A stretch of DNA of 64,000 nucleotides from Desulfosudis oleivorans (GTDB lineage Bacteria; Desulfobacterota; Desulfobacteria; Desulfobacterales; SURF-7), in NCBI GenBank assembly GCA_020723325.1, contig DYJD01000012.1, positions 22,186-86,185 on the forward strand, given 5' to 3'. Shown here in pieces: positions 54,067 to 63,459 of the stretch (position 1 is its first letter; the number at the start of each line of letters is the position of its first letter). The notes beneath the pieces were generated by a model. That model did no database searches. It worked only from the letters and a program-made list of their open reading frames with translations, and was not told where the DNA came from. A program made the position numbers and the translations under genes.

Positions 54067-54795
54067 ATGCCGTCCATGCGCCTCCAAAAATTTCTTTCCC
54101 AGGCCGGGGTCTGTTCCCGAAGAAAGGGCGAAACCTATATCCAGGCCGGCCGCATCCGGATCAACGGCCGGCCGGTGACCACCCTGGGCGTGGCCGTGGA
54201 TCCGGAAAAAGACCGGGTTGAGCTGGACGGCCGTCCGGTACAAATCCGGGAAAAACCGATATATATCGCCCTGCATAAACCCAAAGGCTATGTGACGACT
54301 TGCAGTCAAAAGGAAAAAAAAATCGTCTTGGATTTGATTCAACTCCCCCAGCGGATTTACCCCATCGGCCGCCTGGACAAGGACTCCACCGGTTTGCTGT
54401 TGCTGACCAACGACGGTGCCTTGCATCAATGTCTTTCCCACCCATCCTTTGATCATGAAAAAGAATATGTTGTCGAGGTCGCCCAGCCCATTCCGGCAGG
54501 CGCCTTGCGTAAACTGGCCGAGGGCCTTCCGGTCCTGGGCCGAAAAACACGACCCGCGGATGTTAAACGTCTGGGGCCGCGACGCTTTCGAATCATTTTA
54601 AAAGAAGGGCGCAATCGCCAGATCCGCCGCATGGTGGCCAAAATCGGAAATGAGGTGAAGGCCCTGCAGCGGGTGCGGATTGCCGGGATTGCCCTTGGGG
54701 ATCTGGCAGAAGGCGCCTGGCGCCATTTAACGGAACAAGAGGTGTCGGCGCTCTTGAAATCGGTTGCAAAACCGATTAAGGGGACTGAAGGCTGA
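54067..54795 (+). CDS. RsuA/RluB-family pseudouridine synthase
   Basis: 242 aa. An S4 RNA-binding domain (L-Q-K-F-L-S-Q-A-G-V-C-S-R-R) leads into G-R-L-D-K-D-S-T-G-L-L, the active-site loop with the catalytic Asp (about residue 103), and L-K-E-G-R-N-R-Q-I-R-R-M. It modifies rRNA uridines. The exact member (RsuA, RluB, RluF-like) is unclear; D-K-D-S-T-G is closer to RluF/RsuA. The start is at 54067 or at the in-frame ATG nine bases on. It lies 29 bp after argJ. Confidence 0.9.
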   Translation: MPSMRLQKFLSQAGVCSRRKGETYIQAGRIRINGRPVTTLGVAVDPEKDRVELDGRPVQIREKPIYIALHKPKGYVTTCSQKEKKIVLDLIQLPQRIYPIGRLDKDSTGLLLLTNDGALHQCLSHPSFDHEKEYVVEVAQPIPAGALRKLAEGLPVLGRKTRPADVKRLGPRRFRIILKEGRNRQIRRMVAKIGNEVKALQRVRIAGIALGDLAEGAWRHLTEQEVSALLKSVAKPIKGTEG

Positions 54796-54838
54796 CGCAT
54801 GAATATATGATGAATCGAATCAAAAAAAGAGGTCGGGA

Positions 54839-56152
54839 ATGATTACTTTTGCTGCGCTGACAGCCGGCGAAGACCGGATCGCCGTCATCGGTCTCGGTTA
54901 TGTGGGGCTCCCCTTGGCAGTCCATTTGTCCAGATATTTCCGTGTGGTGGGTTTTGATTTAAAGTCGGATCGCATCGCCGAATTAAAAGCAGGTCATGAC
55001 CGCACCCTGGAAGTCGACGATACGGAACTGGCCGGCGCCGCTATCCACTATACGGATCAGGAAAAGGATCTGGCCACCTGTCGCTTGATTATCGTGGCCG
55101 TCCCCACCCCCATTGATGCCCATCGCATTCCGGATCTCGGGCCGGTCCGCAGTGCCGCAACCATCGTGGGTCGCCAGCTTCAGAAAGGCAGTTGCGTGGT
55201 ATTTGAATCCACCGTCTACCCCGGTGTCACGGAAGAAGTCTGTGTACCCATACTGGCCGAGATGTCCGGCCTTGAATACGGCAGGGATTTTACCGTGGGT
55301 TATTCCCCGGAACGGATCAATCCAGGCGACAAGGTTCATACCCTGGATAAGATCATCAAAATCGTTTCCGGCTCGGATCAAGCCACCACGCGACTTCTGG
55401 CCGCGGTCTACGGCCGGATCGTGACCGCCGGAATCCACCAGGCGGCCTCCATTAAAATCGCGGAAGCGGCCAAGGTGATTGAAAACACCCAGCGGGATTT
55501 GAACATCGCCCTGATGAATGAACTGGCGCTGATTTTTGATCGCATGGGCATTGACACCATGGATGTGCTCGAAGCCGCCGGCACCAAATGGAATTTCCTA
55601 CCGTTTCGACCCGGCCTGGTGGGCGGGCATTGCATCGGGGTCGATCCGTATTATTTGACCTTCAAGGCGGAAGCCATCGGCTATCATCCGGAAATCATCC
55701 TGGCCGGCCGCAGAATCAACGACAACATGGGCAAATACATTGCCGAGCGGGTCGTGAAAATGCTGATTGCCGAGAAAAAGCAGGTGCATGGTTCCAAGGT
55801 GGCCGTTTTAGGCATCACCTTTAAGGAAGATGTGCCGGATCTGCGCAACACCCGGGTCATCGACATCATTAAAGAACTGAAGGAATACGGCATTGAGGTC
55901 ATTGTGCACGACCCCCTGGCGGATGCGGCCGAGGCCTTGCACTACTACCATGTGGCGCTGACCCCCTTTGATCAAGTGGGTTCGGTGGATGCCGTCATCC
56001 TCGCGGTTGCCCACCGCGCTTACCGGGAATTGGGTTTGACACGGATCACGGCCCTTTGCGATCCGGCCCACCCCCCCATCCTGGTGGATGTGAAAAGCCT
56101 TTATTCGCCGGGAATGGCCCGGGAAAACGGCGTGGTTTATTGGCGGCTCTAA
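54839..56152 (+). CDS. UDP-N-acetylhexosamine dehydrogenase (WbpA/TviB type)
   Basis: 437 aa behind [14 protein letters not shown] is the NAD motif, V-P-T-P-I follows, and [10 protein letters not shown] (about residue 155) is typical of UDP-sugar dehydrogenases. [12 protein letters not shown] carries the catalytic Cys (about residue 265). It oxidises C6 of UDP-N-acetylhexosamine for a uronic acid in capsule or O-antigen. No other sugar genes are nearby, so which UDP sugar is used is open. Confidence 0.9.
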   Translation: MITFAALTAGEDRIAVIGLGYVGLPLAVHLSRYFRVVGFDLKSDRIAELKAGHDRTLEVDDTELAGAAIHYTDQEKDLATCRLIIVAVPTPIDAHRIPDLGPVRSAATIVGRQLQKGSCVVFESTVYPGVTEEVCVPILAEMSGLEYGRDFTVGYSPERINPGDKVHTLDKIIKIVSGSDQATTRLLAAVYGRIVTAGIHQAASIKIAEAAKVIENTQRDLNIALMNELALIFDRMGIDTMDVLEAAGTKWNFLPFRPGLVGGHCIGVDPYYLTFKAEAIGYHPEIILAGRRINDNMGKYIAERVVKMLIAEKKQVHGSKVAVLGITFKEDVPDLRNTRVIDIIKELKEYGIEVIVHDPLADAAEALHYYHVALTPFDQVGSVDAVILAVAHRAYRELGLTRITALCDPAHPPILVDVKSLYSPGMARENGVVYWRL

Positions 56153-56159
56153 GGCCGCC
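56142..56159. terminator. weak hairpin between convergent genes
   Basis: GGCGGC (56142-56147), loop TCTAAG, GCCGCC (56154-56159), overlapping the stop codon of the UDP-sugar dehydrogenase. No T-run, so a weak or bidirectional terminator. Confidence 0.35.
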
Positions 56160-56164
56160 GTATA

Positions 56165-57118
56165 TCATTTCTTGATTTTCACCAGATCATTCACACTAAA
56201 CCCGCCGCCCATCTGGGTGGTGGCCATGGCGCCGTCTTCCCCAAAAAAACCGGTGATCATGACTTCGCCTTTGGTTTTGCCCGGGGCCTTGCCCATGGAG
56301 ACTCCGGTTTGCGGATTGATTATCTCCTCGCCCAACTCCTGAACCAGGAGAACATTGCCCACTTGCAGGCCGGTTTTTTGCCCGGCATTGATATAGACGA
56401 TTTTGTCCTTGACCTGGGCGATGCGGCCGTCCCATTCCTTGGCTTCCAACCGCTGCATCATATTCACCATGGCCTTGGTCAGGGCATCCCGCAGGGCCCC
56501 GTCCCGCAGGTCCGGATCATAGGTGGATTTTGAGCCCAAACCCAAGGCGCCGCCGGTATCCTTGGCGTAAACGCCCTGACCGGAGTCGGCCATCAGTTGA
56601 ATGCCGGTGGTGGTATCGACAATGCGATAATCCACCGTGACCCGGGCGATTTGCTTTTTCTTTTTATACACCAGATAGTCCTGGCCCTCTTCAGCCTCGG
56701 AATAGGCGCTGATGGCGCCGGTGACAATGGCATTGAGGCCCAAAATCTTGCCCATTTTGGCTGCCGTGGTAGGTTCAATGGCGCCGGTGGTGCCCAAGGA
56801 CTGCTGTTCGAGAATGGACTTCATATCCTGCTGGGGAATGATGATGAATTTCTCGGTTTTTTGCAGAATGGTGCCCAGAATGTCGGCGGCGGCTTCGCCG
56901 ATTCCAATGGTTTTGGAAGGGGTTTTATTCAGAAAATTAACCACGCCCACCCGTAGTTTCGGGCCGGTATAGCCCCCCTGGGGTTTGAGTTGCTCGGCGA
57001 TCCCGGTACGGGAAGAATCATCGCGAACCTCACCGGAGATGGTGGGCGCGCAACCATTCAGGCCCAGTCCCATGATGGCAACAAAAATGAAAACGGCTCC
57101 ATAGAATTTCCTGTTCAT
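56165..57118 (-). CDS. CsgG/HfaB-family outer-membrane lipoprotein
   Basis: 317 aa from the ATG at 57118 (AAGGAGATAGGTG before it); the GTG three bases earlier is less likely. The lipobox is L-N-G-C-A. The CsgG core is present, with V-G-V-V-N-F-L-N-K-T, E-R/Q-Q-S-L-G-T-T-G, G-L-N-A-I-V-T-G-A-I and V-D-Y-R-I-V-D-T-T-T-G. The C-terminal 100 aa (after V-N-M-M-Q-R-L) is an extension with a beta-sandwich look. CsgG forms a secretion pore for curli, but no csgA/B is seen. It is the last gene of the minus-strand run after the GNA1162-like and FlgT-like genes. Confidence 0.83.
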   Translation of the reverse strand: MNRKFYGAVFIFVAIMGLGLNGCAPTISGEVRDDSSRTGIAEQLKPQGGYTGPKLRVGVVNFLNKTPSKTIGIGEAAADILGTILQKTEKFIIIPQQDMKSILEQQSLGTTGAIEPTTAAKMGKILGLNAIVTGAISAYSEAEEGQDYLVYKKKKQIARVTVDYRIVDTTTGIQLMADSGQGVYAKDTGGALGLGSKSTYDPDLRDGALRDALTKAMVNMMQRLEAKEWDGRIAQVKDKIVYINAGQKTGLQVGNVLLVQELGEEIINPQTGVSMGKAPGKTKGEVMITGFFGEDGAMATTQMGGGFSVNDLVKIKK

Positions 57119-57129
57119 CACCTATCTCC

Positions 57130-57855
57130 TTATGGTTTGATTCCCGGTCCGGCTGGAAGACTACTGGTTACGTTTTCTATCATTTCATTGGTTTCAAACT
57201 CAAGATGGGTGCCGGTGGCTTTTTGGAAGATCTGTTGCCCCACATCCAGGGCGAGATTTTCTTTGGCATTTAGATCCCGGGCCTGGGCATCAACCGTTAT
57301 CCAGGGAACATCCTTATCCTGTTCATCTATCAGCTCTGCTGCCACGGCAGTGGCTGTACCACCGATATCAGCGGTTTGATTCACGCTTTTGACGCCGATG
57401 CCTTTTTCCCAAGCGACCTTGCCATTGCCGGTATTGAGCATTTTAAAAACAGCGCGCACTTTGCGGACATTGTATATTCCGGTGGTGGTCTCGCCAAAAT
57501 CCATCAATTTCCCCAATACCACACCTTCCACTCCCAAGGCGTCTTTAAACTTCGAGGCTGCCACGGTTTGAAGCTGGCCCCCCAGGGAAACGCCCAGCTT
57601 GTCCCTTAATTTAGAATCAACTTCACTTGCCGGCATCACGCTATAATTCCGCGCTTGAAATTCCTGAATCAATTTTTGCCTGACAAATTCCGGCCCTTCC
57701 ACATCATTGGTGTCGTTCTGTAACGGCAGAATCGCCACCTGCTTGATGGGATTGCTTGGGTTTGCAGGATATTTTTTTGCCGCTTGCGGAAAAATACAAC
57801 TGCAGATACAAACTGCCAGGAACAACCATGCACACCGAATCATCGAACGTTTCAT
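57130..57855 (-). CDS. GNA1162/DUF799-like lipoprotein
   Basis: 241 aa behind AAGGGGGC. The signal sequence ends with C-I-C-S-C-I-F, a lipobox-like site. The core has V-A-I-L-P-L-Q-N-D-T-N-D, Y-S-V-M-P-A-S-E-V-D and G-V-E-G-V-V-L-G-K-L, as in GNA1162/LpoB-type envelope lipoproteins. A periplasmic protein that commonly travels with CsgG-like genes. It sits 11 bp before the CsgG-like gene and after the FlgT-like gene. Confidence 0.78.
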   Translation of the reverse strand: MKRSMIRCAWLFLAVCICSCIFPQAAKKYPANPSNPIKQVAILPLQNDTNDVEGPEFVRQKLIQEFQARNYSVMPASEVDSKLRDKLGVSLGGQLQTVAASKFKDALGVEGVVLGKLMDFGETTTGIYNVRKVRAVFKMLNTGNGKVAWEKGIGVKSVNQTADIGGTATAVAAELIDEQDKDVPWITVDAQARDLNAKENLALDVGQQIFQKATGTHLEFETNEMIENVTSSLPAGPGIKP

Positions 57856-57866
57856 TCAGCCCCCTT

Positions 57867-59093
57867 TTATTTCTTTTTTACCGGACGATTGAGTTTAACT
57901 TCAATGCTGTTTTGCGAGATATTCAGGATCTGAAAGGTCAAGCCGCCATCCTTATGGCCGGCCAATTGATCGGCGATTTCCTTTGCTGTTGCTGGGGATT
58001 CAACATCCAGCACGGCGGTTGCGCCGGCAAAACTCCGCTGATAAATCCCGCCGATCCCCCGGATGCGGTTTTGCAATAAATCTTTGACCAGCTCCAGATC
58101 CTGGTAGGCCGTGATATTGGAAAGTCTGACATTCACCAGGCCTTTTCCGCCCACATCCGCCCCCCAGCGGTTCATGATCTGGCGGACCAGATCTTCTGCG
58201 GCGGTTGCGGTTGTCTTGCGCAGGGCTTCGGTACCGGCCGTTACTTCATTGGGATGAATGGCGGCGCCATGATCCGAGACGGAAGCGATGACTTGGCCGG
58301 TATCGGTATTGACCACCCGCAGGGCAAGATCCGCCTGGGCGGATTTCATGGAGGTTTCCAAAACCGCGCCGCCGAGCTTTGCCAAGGCTTTGCCGTAAAT
58401 GACGATTTCGGCTTCGTACAATCGGCCGATATCCCGTATGGTATTGTTGGACAGATTATCAATCTGATAGGCGCCGGCGATTTTGACCTGGCCGGTCTTC
58501 ATGCCGTGATCAACCAGATGAAAACCTTTCTCCGTCAAAAACTTCATCAGGGAATTTTCCGTTATGCCCAAGTCGGCCAGGCCCGCATGAACATCGGTGC
58601 CGGCCCCCATGGGGCTCCACCAGGAAGTATAGCGCTCGCTGCCCACATTCTGCTCGGCCACGACGATCATCACCCGCGGCATATTTTTCCGGGCCATCAG
58701 CAGCCCCAGGGCCGCCAAGTCGTTTTTCAACCCGGAGGTGGTTACCGAGGCCCGGATGGTGACGTGATACAGGCCTTCTTCGGCTTTCTCATTCAGGACC
58801 TGATAATTCTGGACATAACCGTGGGTTCTTGAATAGATGTTGTCGCTCAGAACTTCATAATTGGCCACCATGGTTTCTGAGGAAATGATGGTACCCACAG
58901 CCTGTTCCACGGCGTTGCGCAGGGCGTGGTTCATGGCCTGGTCCCGGGCCTTGGGTTTATCGTTGTTGATAATACCGGCCATGCCTTCTGCGGTTACGGT
59001 TCCTTCCAAAGATTCAGTTGCGGAAAGACTACCCGCCGCAAGCAACACTATAACGATCAGAAACAGAAGCAGTGGTTTGGGGGCTGGCATCAT
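57867..59093 (-). CDS. exported FlgT-like protein
   Basis: 408 aa from the ATG at 59093 behind GAGGAATTC. A signal peptide ends at about S-L-S-A-T. The N-terminal domain (about 30-130) has the FlgT-N pattern: A-E-G-M-A-G-I, A-R-D-Q-A-M, A-L-R-N-A-V-E-Q-A-V-G-T, and G-L-Y-H-V-T-I-R-A. The middle and C-terminal parts resemble the FlgT-M/C-like TolB-N type folds. FlgT belongs to the flagellar H-ring in Vibrio, but without other flagellar genes here the likely role is a periplasmic envelope function with the two lipoproteins downstream. Confidence 0.75.
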   Translation of the reverse strand: MMPAPKPLLLFLIVIVLLAAGSLSATESLEGTVTAEGMAGIINNDKPKARDQAMNHALRNAVEQAVGTIISSETMVANYEVLSDNIYSRTHGYVQNYQVLNEKAEEGLYHVTIRASVTTSGLKNDLAALGLLMARKNMPRVMIVVAEQNVGSERYTSWWSPMGAGTDVHAGLADLGITENSLMKFLTEKGFHLVDHGMKTGQVKIAGAYQIDNLSNNTIRDIGRLYEAEIVIYGKALAKLGGAVLETSMKSAQADLALRVVNTDTGQVIASVSDHGAAIHPNEVTAGTEALRKTTATAAEDLVRQIMNRWGADVGGKGLVNVRLSNITAYQDLELVKDLLQNRIRGIGGIYQRSFAGATAVLDVESPATAKEIADQLAGHKDGGLTFQILNISQNSIEVKLNRPVKKK

Positions 59094-59159
59094 TAGGTGA
59101 ATTCCTCTTCTTGGCAATAGATCCGGTTCTATCACTGCTTTTCTACGGTATGAATTGCC

Positions 59160-60539
59160 CTAGCCGGATGCGGGCCTCATCCCATTGGCCCGTATGGAAG
59201 CGGTATTGATCTCAAATTTTTTGATCTTATAATGGATCGCCCTGCGGCTGATCCCGAGCAAATCCGCCGCATTTTTCTGCACTCCGCCGGTTTGTTGCAG
59301 GGCGCGGATGATGGCATTACGTTCGCTTTCTTCCAGCGAAAAAGAATCCTTTTGGGGCACGGGCTTGGCCTTGATATCCGGTAGGCCGCTGGAGCGGAGA
59401 TCCTCGGGCAGCAGCATTCGATTCTTGCAAAGGACGACTCCGGCTTCCAGGGCATTTTTCAATTCGCGGACATTCCCCGGCCAAGGATAGCTGCTCAGCC
59501 AGCGGGTGGTCTCCTGGGGAAGTTCCACCATGGACAGATCGTTTTGCCGGCAAAAAGATTCGATAAAATGTTTGGCCAGCAAGGGGATGTCCTCCTTACG
59601 GTCTTTCAGGGCCGGAATCTTTATAGTCACCACCCGCAATCTGTAATAAAGATCCTCCCGGAATCTTCCGGCATTGATGTCTTCCAGCAAATCGGCGTTG
59701 GTGGCTGCAATTACGCGGCAGTTCACCGGAATCTCACGGGTCTCACCGATACGGCGAATTTTACGGTCCTCCAGGAAACGCAACAACCGAATTTGCATTT
59801 CAGGCGAGACATTGCCGATCTCATCCAAGAACAAGGTGCCCTGGTCCGCCTCCTCGATGAGCCCCCTTTTATCCCGAATGGCATGGGTGAAAGCCCCCTT
59901 GACATGACCGAAAAGCTCGCTTTCCAGAAGTCCTGTGGGGGTCGAGCCGCAATCCACCACAATGAAGGGTGCGTCCCTGCGGGGACTTTTTTGGTGAATC
60001 ATGCGGGCCACATGTTCTTTGCCGGAACCGCTTTCGCCCAGTATCAGCACATTCACCGGACTGACCGCCACCTTATCGATGAGTTCGTAGAGCTCCCGCA
60101 TGACGGAGCTTTTCATGACCCCTCCGGCTTGAACCGGATTCTGTTTGCCTTTATCGGTTTGGCGCGGGGTTGATGCGGGCAAGGCTTTGCGGAGTTTTTT
60201 CAGGAGTTCCTGACCGTCAAAAGGCTTGGCGATATAATCCACGGCGCCGGCCTTCATGGCGCTTACAGCATCCGGAATGGAGCCGTAGGCGGTCAGAAAG
60301 ATCACCGGCAAGGAAGGCTGGAAAGAGCGCACATCATGAAACAGCTCCATTCCGCTCATACCCGGCATTTTCATATCCGAAATCATCAAGTCGATGGGAT
60401 TGGCGGTTAAAATGTCCATGGCATCCTTGGGCTCGGCGGTCTTGAAAACCGAGAATCCGGCTGATGAAAGCCGTGCCTCCAAGACCTCCAGAACATTCCG
60501 GTCGTCATCAACAATTAAAATGGATTGTTTTGTATTCAA
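59160..60539 (-). CDS. sigma-54 response regulator (GlrR/NtrC type)
   Basis: 459 aa with TTG start at 60539, eight bases after GGAAAGG. Receiver domain: I-L-I-V-D-D-D, phospho-Asp in M-I-S-D-M-K-M-P, and Lys in A-K-P-F-D. AAA+ domain: L-G-E-S-G-S-G-K-E, G-A-F-T-H-A (sigma-54 contact; the usual G-A-F-T-G-A has H for G) and D-E-I-G-N-V. Fis-type HTH at the end (A-A-D-L-L-G-I-S-R-R-A-I-H-Y-K-I). It is phosphorylated by the kinase encoded two genes upstream and opens sigma-54 promoters; a candidate target lies at 63008. Confidence 0.92.
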   Translation of the reverse strand: MNTKQSILIVDDDRNVLEVLEARLSSAGFSVFKTAEPKDAMDILTANPIDLMISDMKMPGMSGMELFHDVRSFQPSLPVIFLTAYGSIPDAVSAMKAGAVDYIAKPFDGQELLKKLRKALPASTPRQTDKGKQNPVQAGGVMKSSVMRELYELIDKVAVSPVNVLILGESGSGKEHVARMIHQKSPRRDAPFIVVDCGSTPTGLLESELFGHVKGAFTHAIRDKRGLIEEADQGTLFLDEIGNVSPEMQIRLLRFLEDRKIRRIGETREIPVNCRVIAATNADLLEDINAGRFREDLYYRLRVVTIKIPALKDRKEDIPLLAKHFIESFCRQNDLSMVELPQETTRWLSSYPWPGNVRELKNALEAGVVLCKNRMLLPEDLRSSGLPDIKAKPVPQKDSFSLEESERNAIIRALQQTGGVQKNAADLLGISRRAIHYKIKKFEINTASIRANGMRPASG

Positions 60540-60565
60540 ATGTGTCACCTTTCCAGGATATTGTC

Positions 60566-61279
60566 CTAGGGCAAAGCAATATCTTTCTTTTTTTCCTGAA
60601 TTTTTTGATCGATTGCTTCCAGGCATTCAAGTTGATAGGCAAGATCCCGCAGTTCGGATTTCAGGGATTTGATTTGCGTTTTCAGCCTTTTGATTTCCTT
60701 ATCCTTCTCTTTGATTGCCTTGGTGTCCGGCGGATTCGACTTGGGCTTTGGTTCAAGCACGATGGGATTTGCTTCCGACTGCTTGACGTTGGCTTTCTGC
60801 TCCAGCAAATCCTTTAACAGGCGGGGATCTTCCCCGGTAACTTCATCCTGAACCAGCCCGCTCCATGTATCCCACAAGGTGATGGAGGTTTCCATTTCCG
60901 CTTCATCCTCGGCCCGGATCAACTGCACACAAGCCATGCCGTAAAGGGCCATGCGCCTGATCTTATCCTGCCTGGCCAACTGGCTCAGCATGCGATAAAT
61001 TTCCAGGGCTTTTTCATAATGACCGTTTCGCAGGGCTTTGTTTCCCCTTTGCAGGGTGATCCAATCCGCATTGTAGGAATCCTCGTTTTCGAACGCTCCT
61101 TGGGCTCCGGGAAAATGACCGCAACCCGAAAAACCCCACAACACCACAATGACCAGTAGCAAATTTTGCACGCGAATGAAAGACCTGGTTTTATCTTTCA
61201 ATTTCATTTTCCGAAAGCTTCCCGTCAGCATGGCAACCCTGCACTTCTTCTTGATAATCCCGCCGCTGTTGCGATTCAT
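60566..61279 (-). CDS. QseG-like lipoprotein of two-component operon
   Basis: 237 aa. A hydrophobic segment ends with G-F-S-G-C-G-H, a lipobox. The region after it has helical repeats (A-L-R-N-G-H-Y-E-K-A-L-E-I-Y-R-M), and the C terminus is a lysine/glutamate-rich coiled coil. Place and type match QseG/YfhG, which sits between the GlrK (QseE) kinase and GlrR (QseF) regulator and tunes the kinase from the outer membrane. The ATG at 61279 overlaps the kinase stop; a later start nearer the signal peptide is possible, as 50 residues precede it. Confidence 0.75.
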   Translation of the reverse strand: MNRNSGGIIKKKCRVAMLTGSFRKMKLKDKTRSFIRVQNLLLVIVVLWGFSGCGHFPGAQGAFENEDSYNADWITLQRGNKALRNGHYEKALEIYRMLSQLARQDKIRRMALYGMACVQLIRAEDEAEMETSITLWDTWSGLVQDEVTGEDPRLLKDLLEQKANVKQSEANPIVLEPKPKSNPPDTKAIKEKDKEIKRLKTQIKSLKSELRDLAYQLECLEAIDQKIQEKKKDIALP

Positions 61280-62725
61280 TTATCGATCGCGCGCTATGGG
61301 AAGGGAGAAGGAAAAAGTGCTGCCTTGACCGATTTTACTCTCAACCCAAATGGCACCGCCATGCGTTTCGATAATATGTTTTGATATGTTCAAACCCAAA
61401 CCGACTCCATCCATGTGGTCTCTGGCGCTTTTGGTCTGGTAGTATTTGTTGAAAATCAGGGATTGTTCTTCATCCGGGATCCCGGGCCCGCTGTCGGAAA
61501 CCGATATATTCAAATGATTGCGACCTCCTGGGGACACACTCACCCGGATAGCACCACCTTCAGGGGAAAATTTAATCGCATTGTCCAGGAGGTTGAACAA
61601 CACCCGTTGCAAATGTTCCGGGTCACCCGATATTTTTGCGATTTTCGAGGGAATATGGGCCGCGATCTCGATTTTTCTCGCTTCGGCAACATGCTGTAAA
61701 TGCCGGATGCATTCGGTGACAAATGCAGCCGTATCCATGGGGCGTTGCCGGATTGTCAGGCTGACGGATTCCAGTCTGGAGACCTGCATAAGGTGATTGA
61801 GCAGATTGCATATGCGCCCGATTTCCCCACTGGCGATTTCCAGGAATTTCCGCTGCCGCTCATTGATGGGGCCCATGACTTCTTCTGCGATCATATTTAC
61901 CGATTCACGGATTGAAGTCAAGGGAGTTCTAATTTCATGGCTTAACATGGAAATAAAATCAGAACGCATGCGTTCCTCTTCTTTCAACTGAACCGCCATT
62001 TCATTGAATGCTCCGGCCAGTTCACCGAATTCGTCCCGCGATCGAACGGCAATGGGTTTGCTGAAACGATCCTTTGATATGGAGCGGATGCCTTTTATCA
62101 AATCGCGCAAGGGTCGGATCATGGAATAGGATAGAAACAGGATACCGAAGAAACCGACGGCACTTGAAATCCCGAGCCCGATCAGGCCATTGCTGGCGGA
62201 CAGGCGCCCGCGCCGGTTCAATTCCCGGGTGGACAATTCCACCGTACGTTCGTTGGCGGCTCGCATTTTCTTAATCCACTCCACCCATTCGTTGATCTTG
62301 TTTTCCTCAATCCAGGTGGAACCGCTGTCTTGGAGCAAAGAGGTCGGCGCTAAATTTGCCGCAACTGTCTGATAGTCTTGAAACAACGACAACCACTGGG
62401 AGGGGTTTGCCGATGAACCGGATTCCATTTCCAAAACTTTCCTGAGATTGTGCTCAAATTCCAAACGGGCGGTGGTAAAAAAGCCGATATAATCATCTTT
62501 TCGAAGCAAGTGGAACTTTTTATCGCTTTCCTCCATTAACAGCAGATTTTCGATCATTTTTTTAGATAGGGATGTTATTTCAAAATGCCTATTGACAATA
62601 TTCTCTGAAATTTGAACAACTTGTTGGATATTTACAAACAAAACCAGGATGGTGCCGTAAAAAATCAGCACAAACAGACTGAACCATATAAGCAATTTTC
62701 CGGTGATCCCGACCCTGAAACTCAT
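61280..62725 (-). CDS. membrane histidine kinase (GlrK/QseE type)
   Basis: 481 aa. TM1 is near 10-35, a periplasmic helical domain spans about 36-185, TM2 is near 188-210, then HAMP (about 210-262). H-box: M-L-S-H-E-I-R-T-P-L-T-S-I (about residue 277). N box: L-L-D-N-A-I-K-F-S-P-E; G boxes: D-S-G-P-G-I-P and G-V-G-L-G-L-N-I-S. It would sense an envelope signal and phosphorylate the sigma-54 regulator downstream. The operon runs on through the FlgT-like, GNA1162-like and CsgG-like genes. Confidence 0.92.
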   Translation of the reverse strand: MSFRVGITGKLLIWFSLFVLIFYGTILVLFVNIQQVVQISENIVNRHFEITSLSKKMIENLLLMEESDKKFHLLRKDDYIGFFTTARLEFEHNLRKVLEMESGSSANPSQWLSLFQDYQTVAANLAPTSLLQDSGSTWIEENKINEWVEWIKKMRAANERTVELSTRELNRRGRLSASNGLIGLGISSAVGFFGILFLSYSMIRPLRDLIKGIRSISKDRFSKPIAVRSRDEFGELAGAFNEMAVQLKEEERMRSDFISMLSHEIRTPLTSIRESVNMIAEEVMGPINERQRKFLEIASGEIGRICNLLNHLMQVSRLESVSLTIRQRPMDTAAFVTECIRHLQHVAEARKIEIAAHIPSKIAKISGDPEHLQRVLFNLLDNAIKFSPEGGAIRVSVSPGGRNHLNISVSDSGPGIPDEEQSLIFNKYYQTKSARDHMDGVGLGLNISKHIIETHGGAIWVESKIGQGSTFSFSLPIARDR

Positions 62726-62913
62726 TACGGTCCCTTATTTGTTCACTGCCACTTATCCGTTTTCATGGAATGAATTGCCGACGTTATGGTAAAGTCAACC
62801 TTTACCGCCGGAAAACATGTTCATCTGAATTACTTCATGGTCGGGAAAATGACAACTTAAAAATCAGACCGGTCCCATTAATATTTTAATAGGCCCTAAG
62901 GTCAGTGTGCAAA

Positions 62914-62944
62914 AATCGTAACCGGTAAGTGAAAGAATCGTAAC
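62914..62944 (+). promoter_or_regulatory. candidate enhancer repeats for the sigma-54 promoter
   Basis: AATCGTAAC at 62914-62922 and 62936-62944. The 22-bp spacing is two helical turns, and both lie about 65-95 bp before the promoter, where NtrC-type activators bind. Confidence 0.45.
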
Positions 62945-63007
62945 TGCCTTGCCTGAAATACATTTGGAATCGTTGAAACAGCCCAAGAGGGCACTACATG
63001 CCTGCCG

Positions 63008-63023
63008 TGGTACACAATTTGCA
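63008..63023 (+). promoter_or_regulatory. sigma-54 promoter
   Basis: TGGTACA-CAAT-TTGCA matches the -24/-12 consensus with exact spacing (GG at 63009-63010, GC at 63021-63022). Start near 63034, with a leader of about 108 nt to the ATG at 63142. Confidence 0.68.
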
Positions 63024-63141
63024 GTCATTTGTTAACAGTGTATGAGTCCTTACCGAGCGCTTACCCAACTGCATGGAACGAATGAGCACCTGTCCAATGT
63101 TCATCCAAGACCGAAATCGAAATCCAAAAGGGGAGCAAGCC

Positions 63142-63324
63142 ATGACAATCAAACAGAATATTATCCGGCGCACGCAAGTGGAAAGAAGAATTTTTTCATA
63201 TTCCCATTATATCCCTGAGAGAAGATCCGGTGAAGATCGTCGCGAAAGTCATGCCCTTGGATACCAGGCTGATTATGGGCCGGCAGCTTTTGCTCAACGG
63301 ATCTCGGAAAAAAATGCCGCCTAA
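63142..63324 (+). CDS. small Arg-rich protein (RRSGEDRR motif)
   Basis: 60 aa from the ATG at 63142 behind AGGGGAG; the longer frame to 63073 adds a poor N terminus. It carries R-R-T-Q-V-E-R-R and P-E-R-R-S-G-E-D-R-R-E-S, like the 66-aa protein at 30436. No known domain recognised. A sigma-54 promoter precedes it, and a GlrR-like activator is encoded opposite. A small RNA- or nucleotide-binding or regulatory peptide is possible but not shown. Confidence 0.55.
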   Translation: MTIKQNIIRRTQVERRIFSYSHYIPERRSGEDRRESHALGYQADYGPAAFAQRISEKNAA

Positions 63325-63459
63325 ATGATTTATTCGAGTTTTTCCACAACGGAATGAGCTGGTTTTCAATTAACATCATCATGATATCCTTGTAGTTCTT
63401 TTCACCTGAGATTAAGCATATGTTGAACAGAATCATCCACTCTAGCAGGACCGGATTAT

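Larger units (their letters stand above)
62726..63141. other. divergent intergenic region with sigma-54 elements
   Basis: 416 bp between the kinase gene and the small Arg-rich gene. It contains two AATCGTAAC repeats and a sigma-54 core promoter (listed separately). No other gene was found. Confidence 0.6.
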
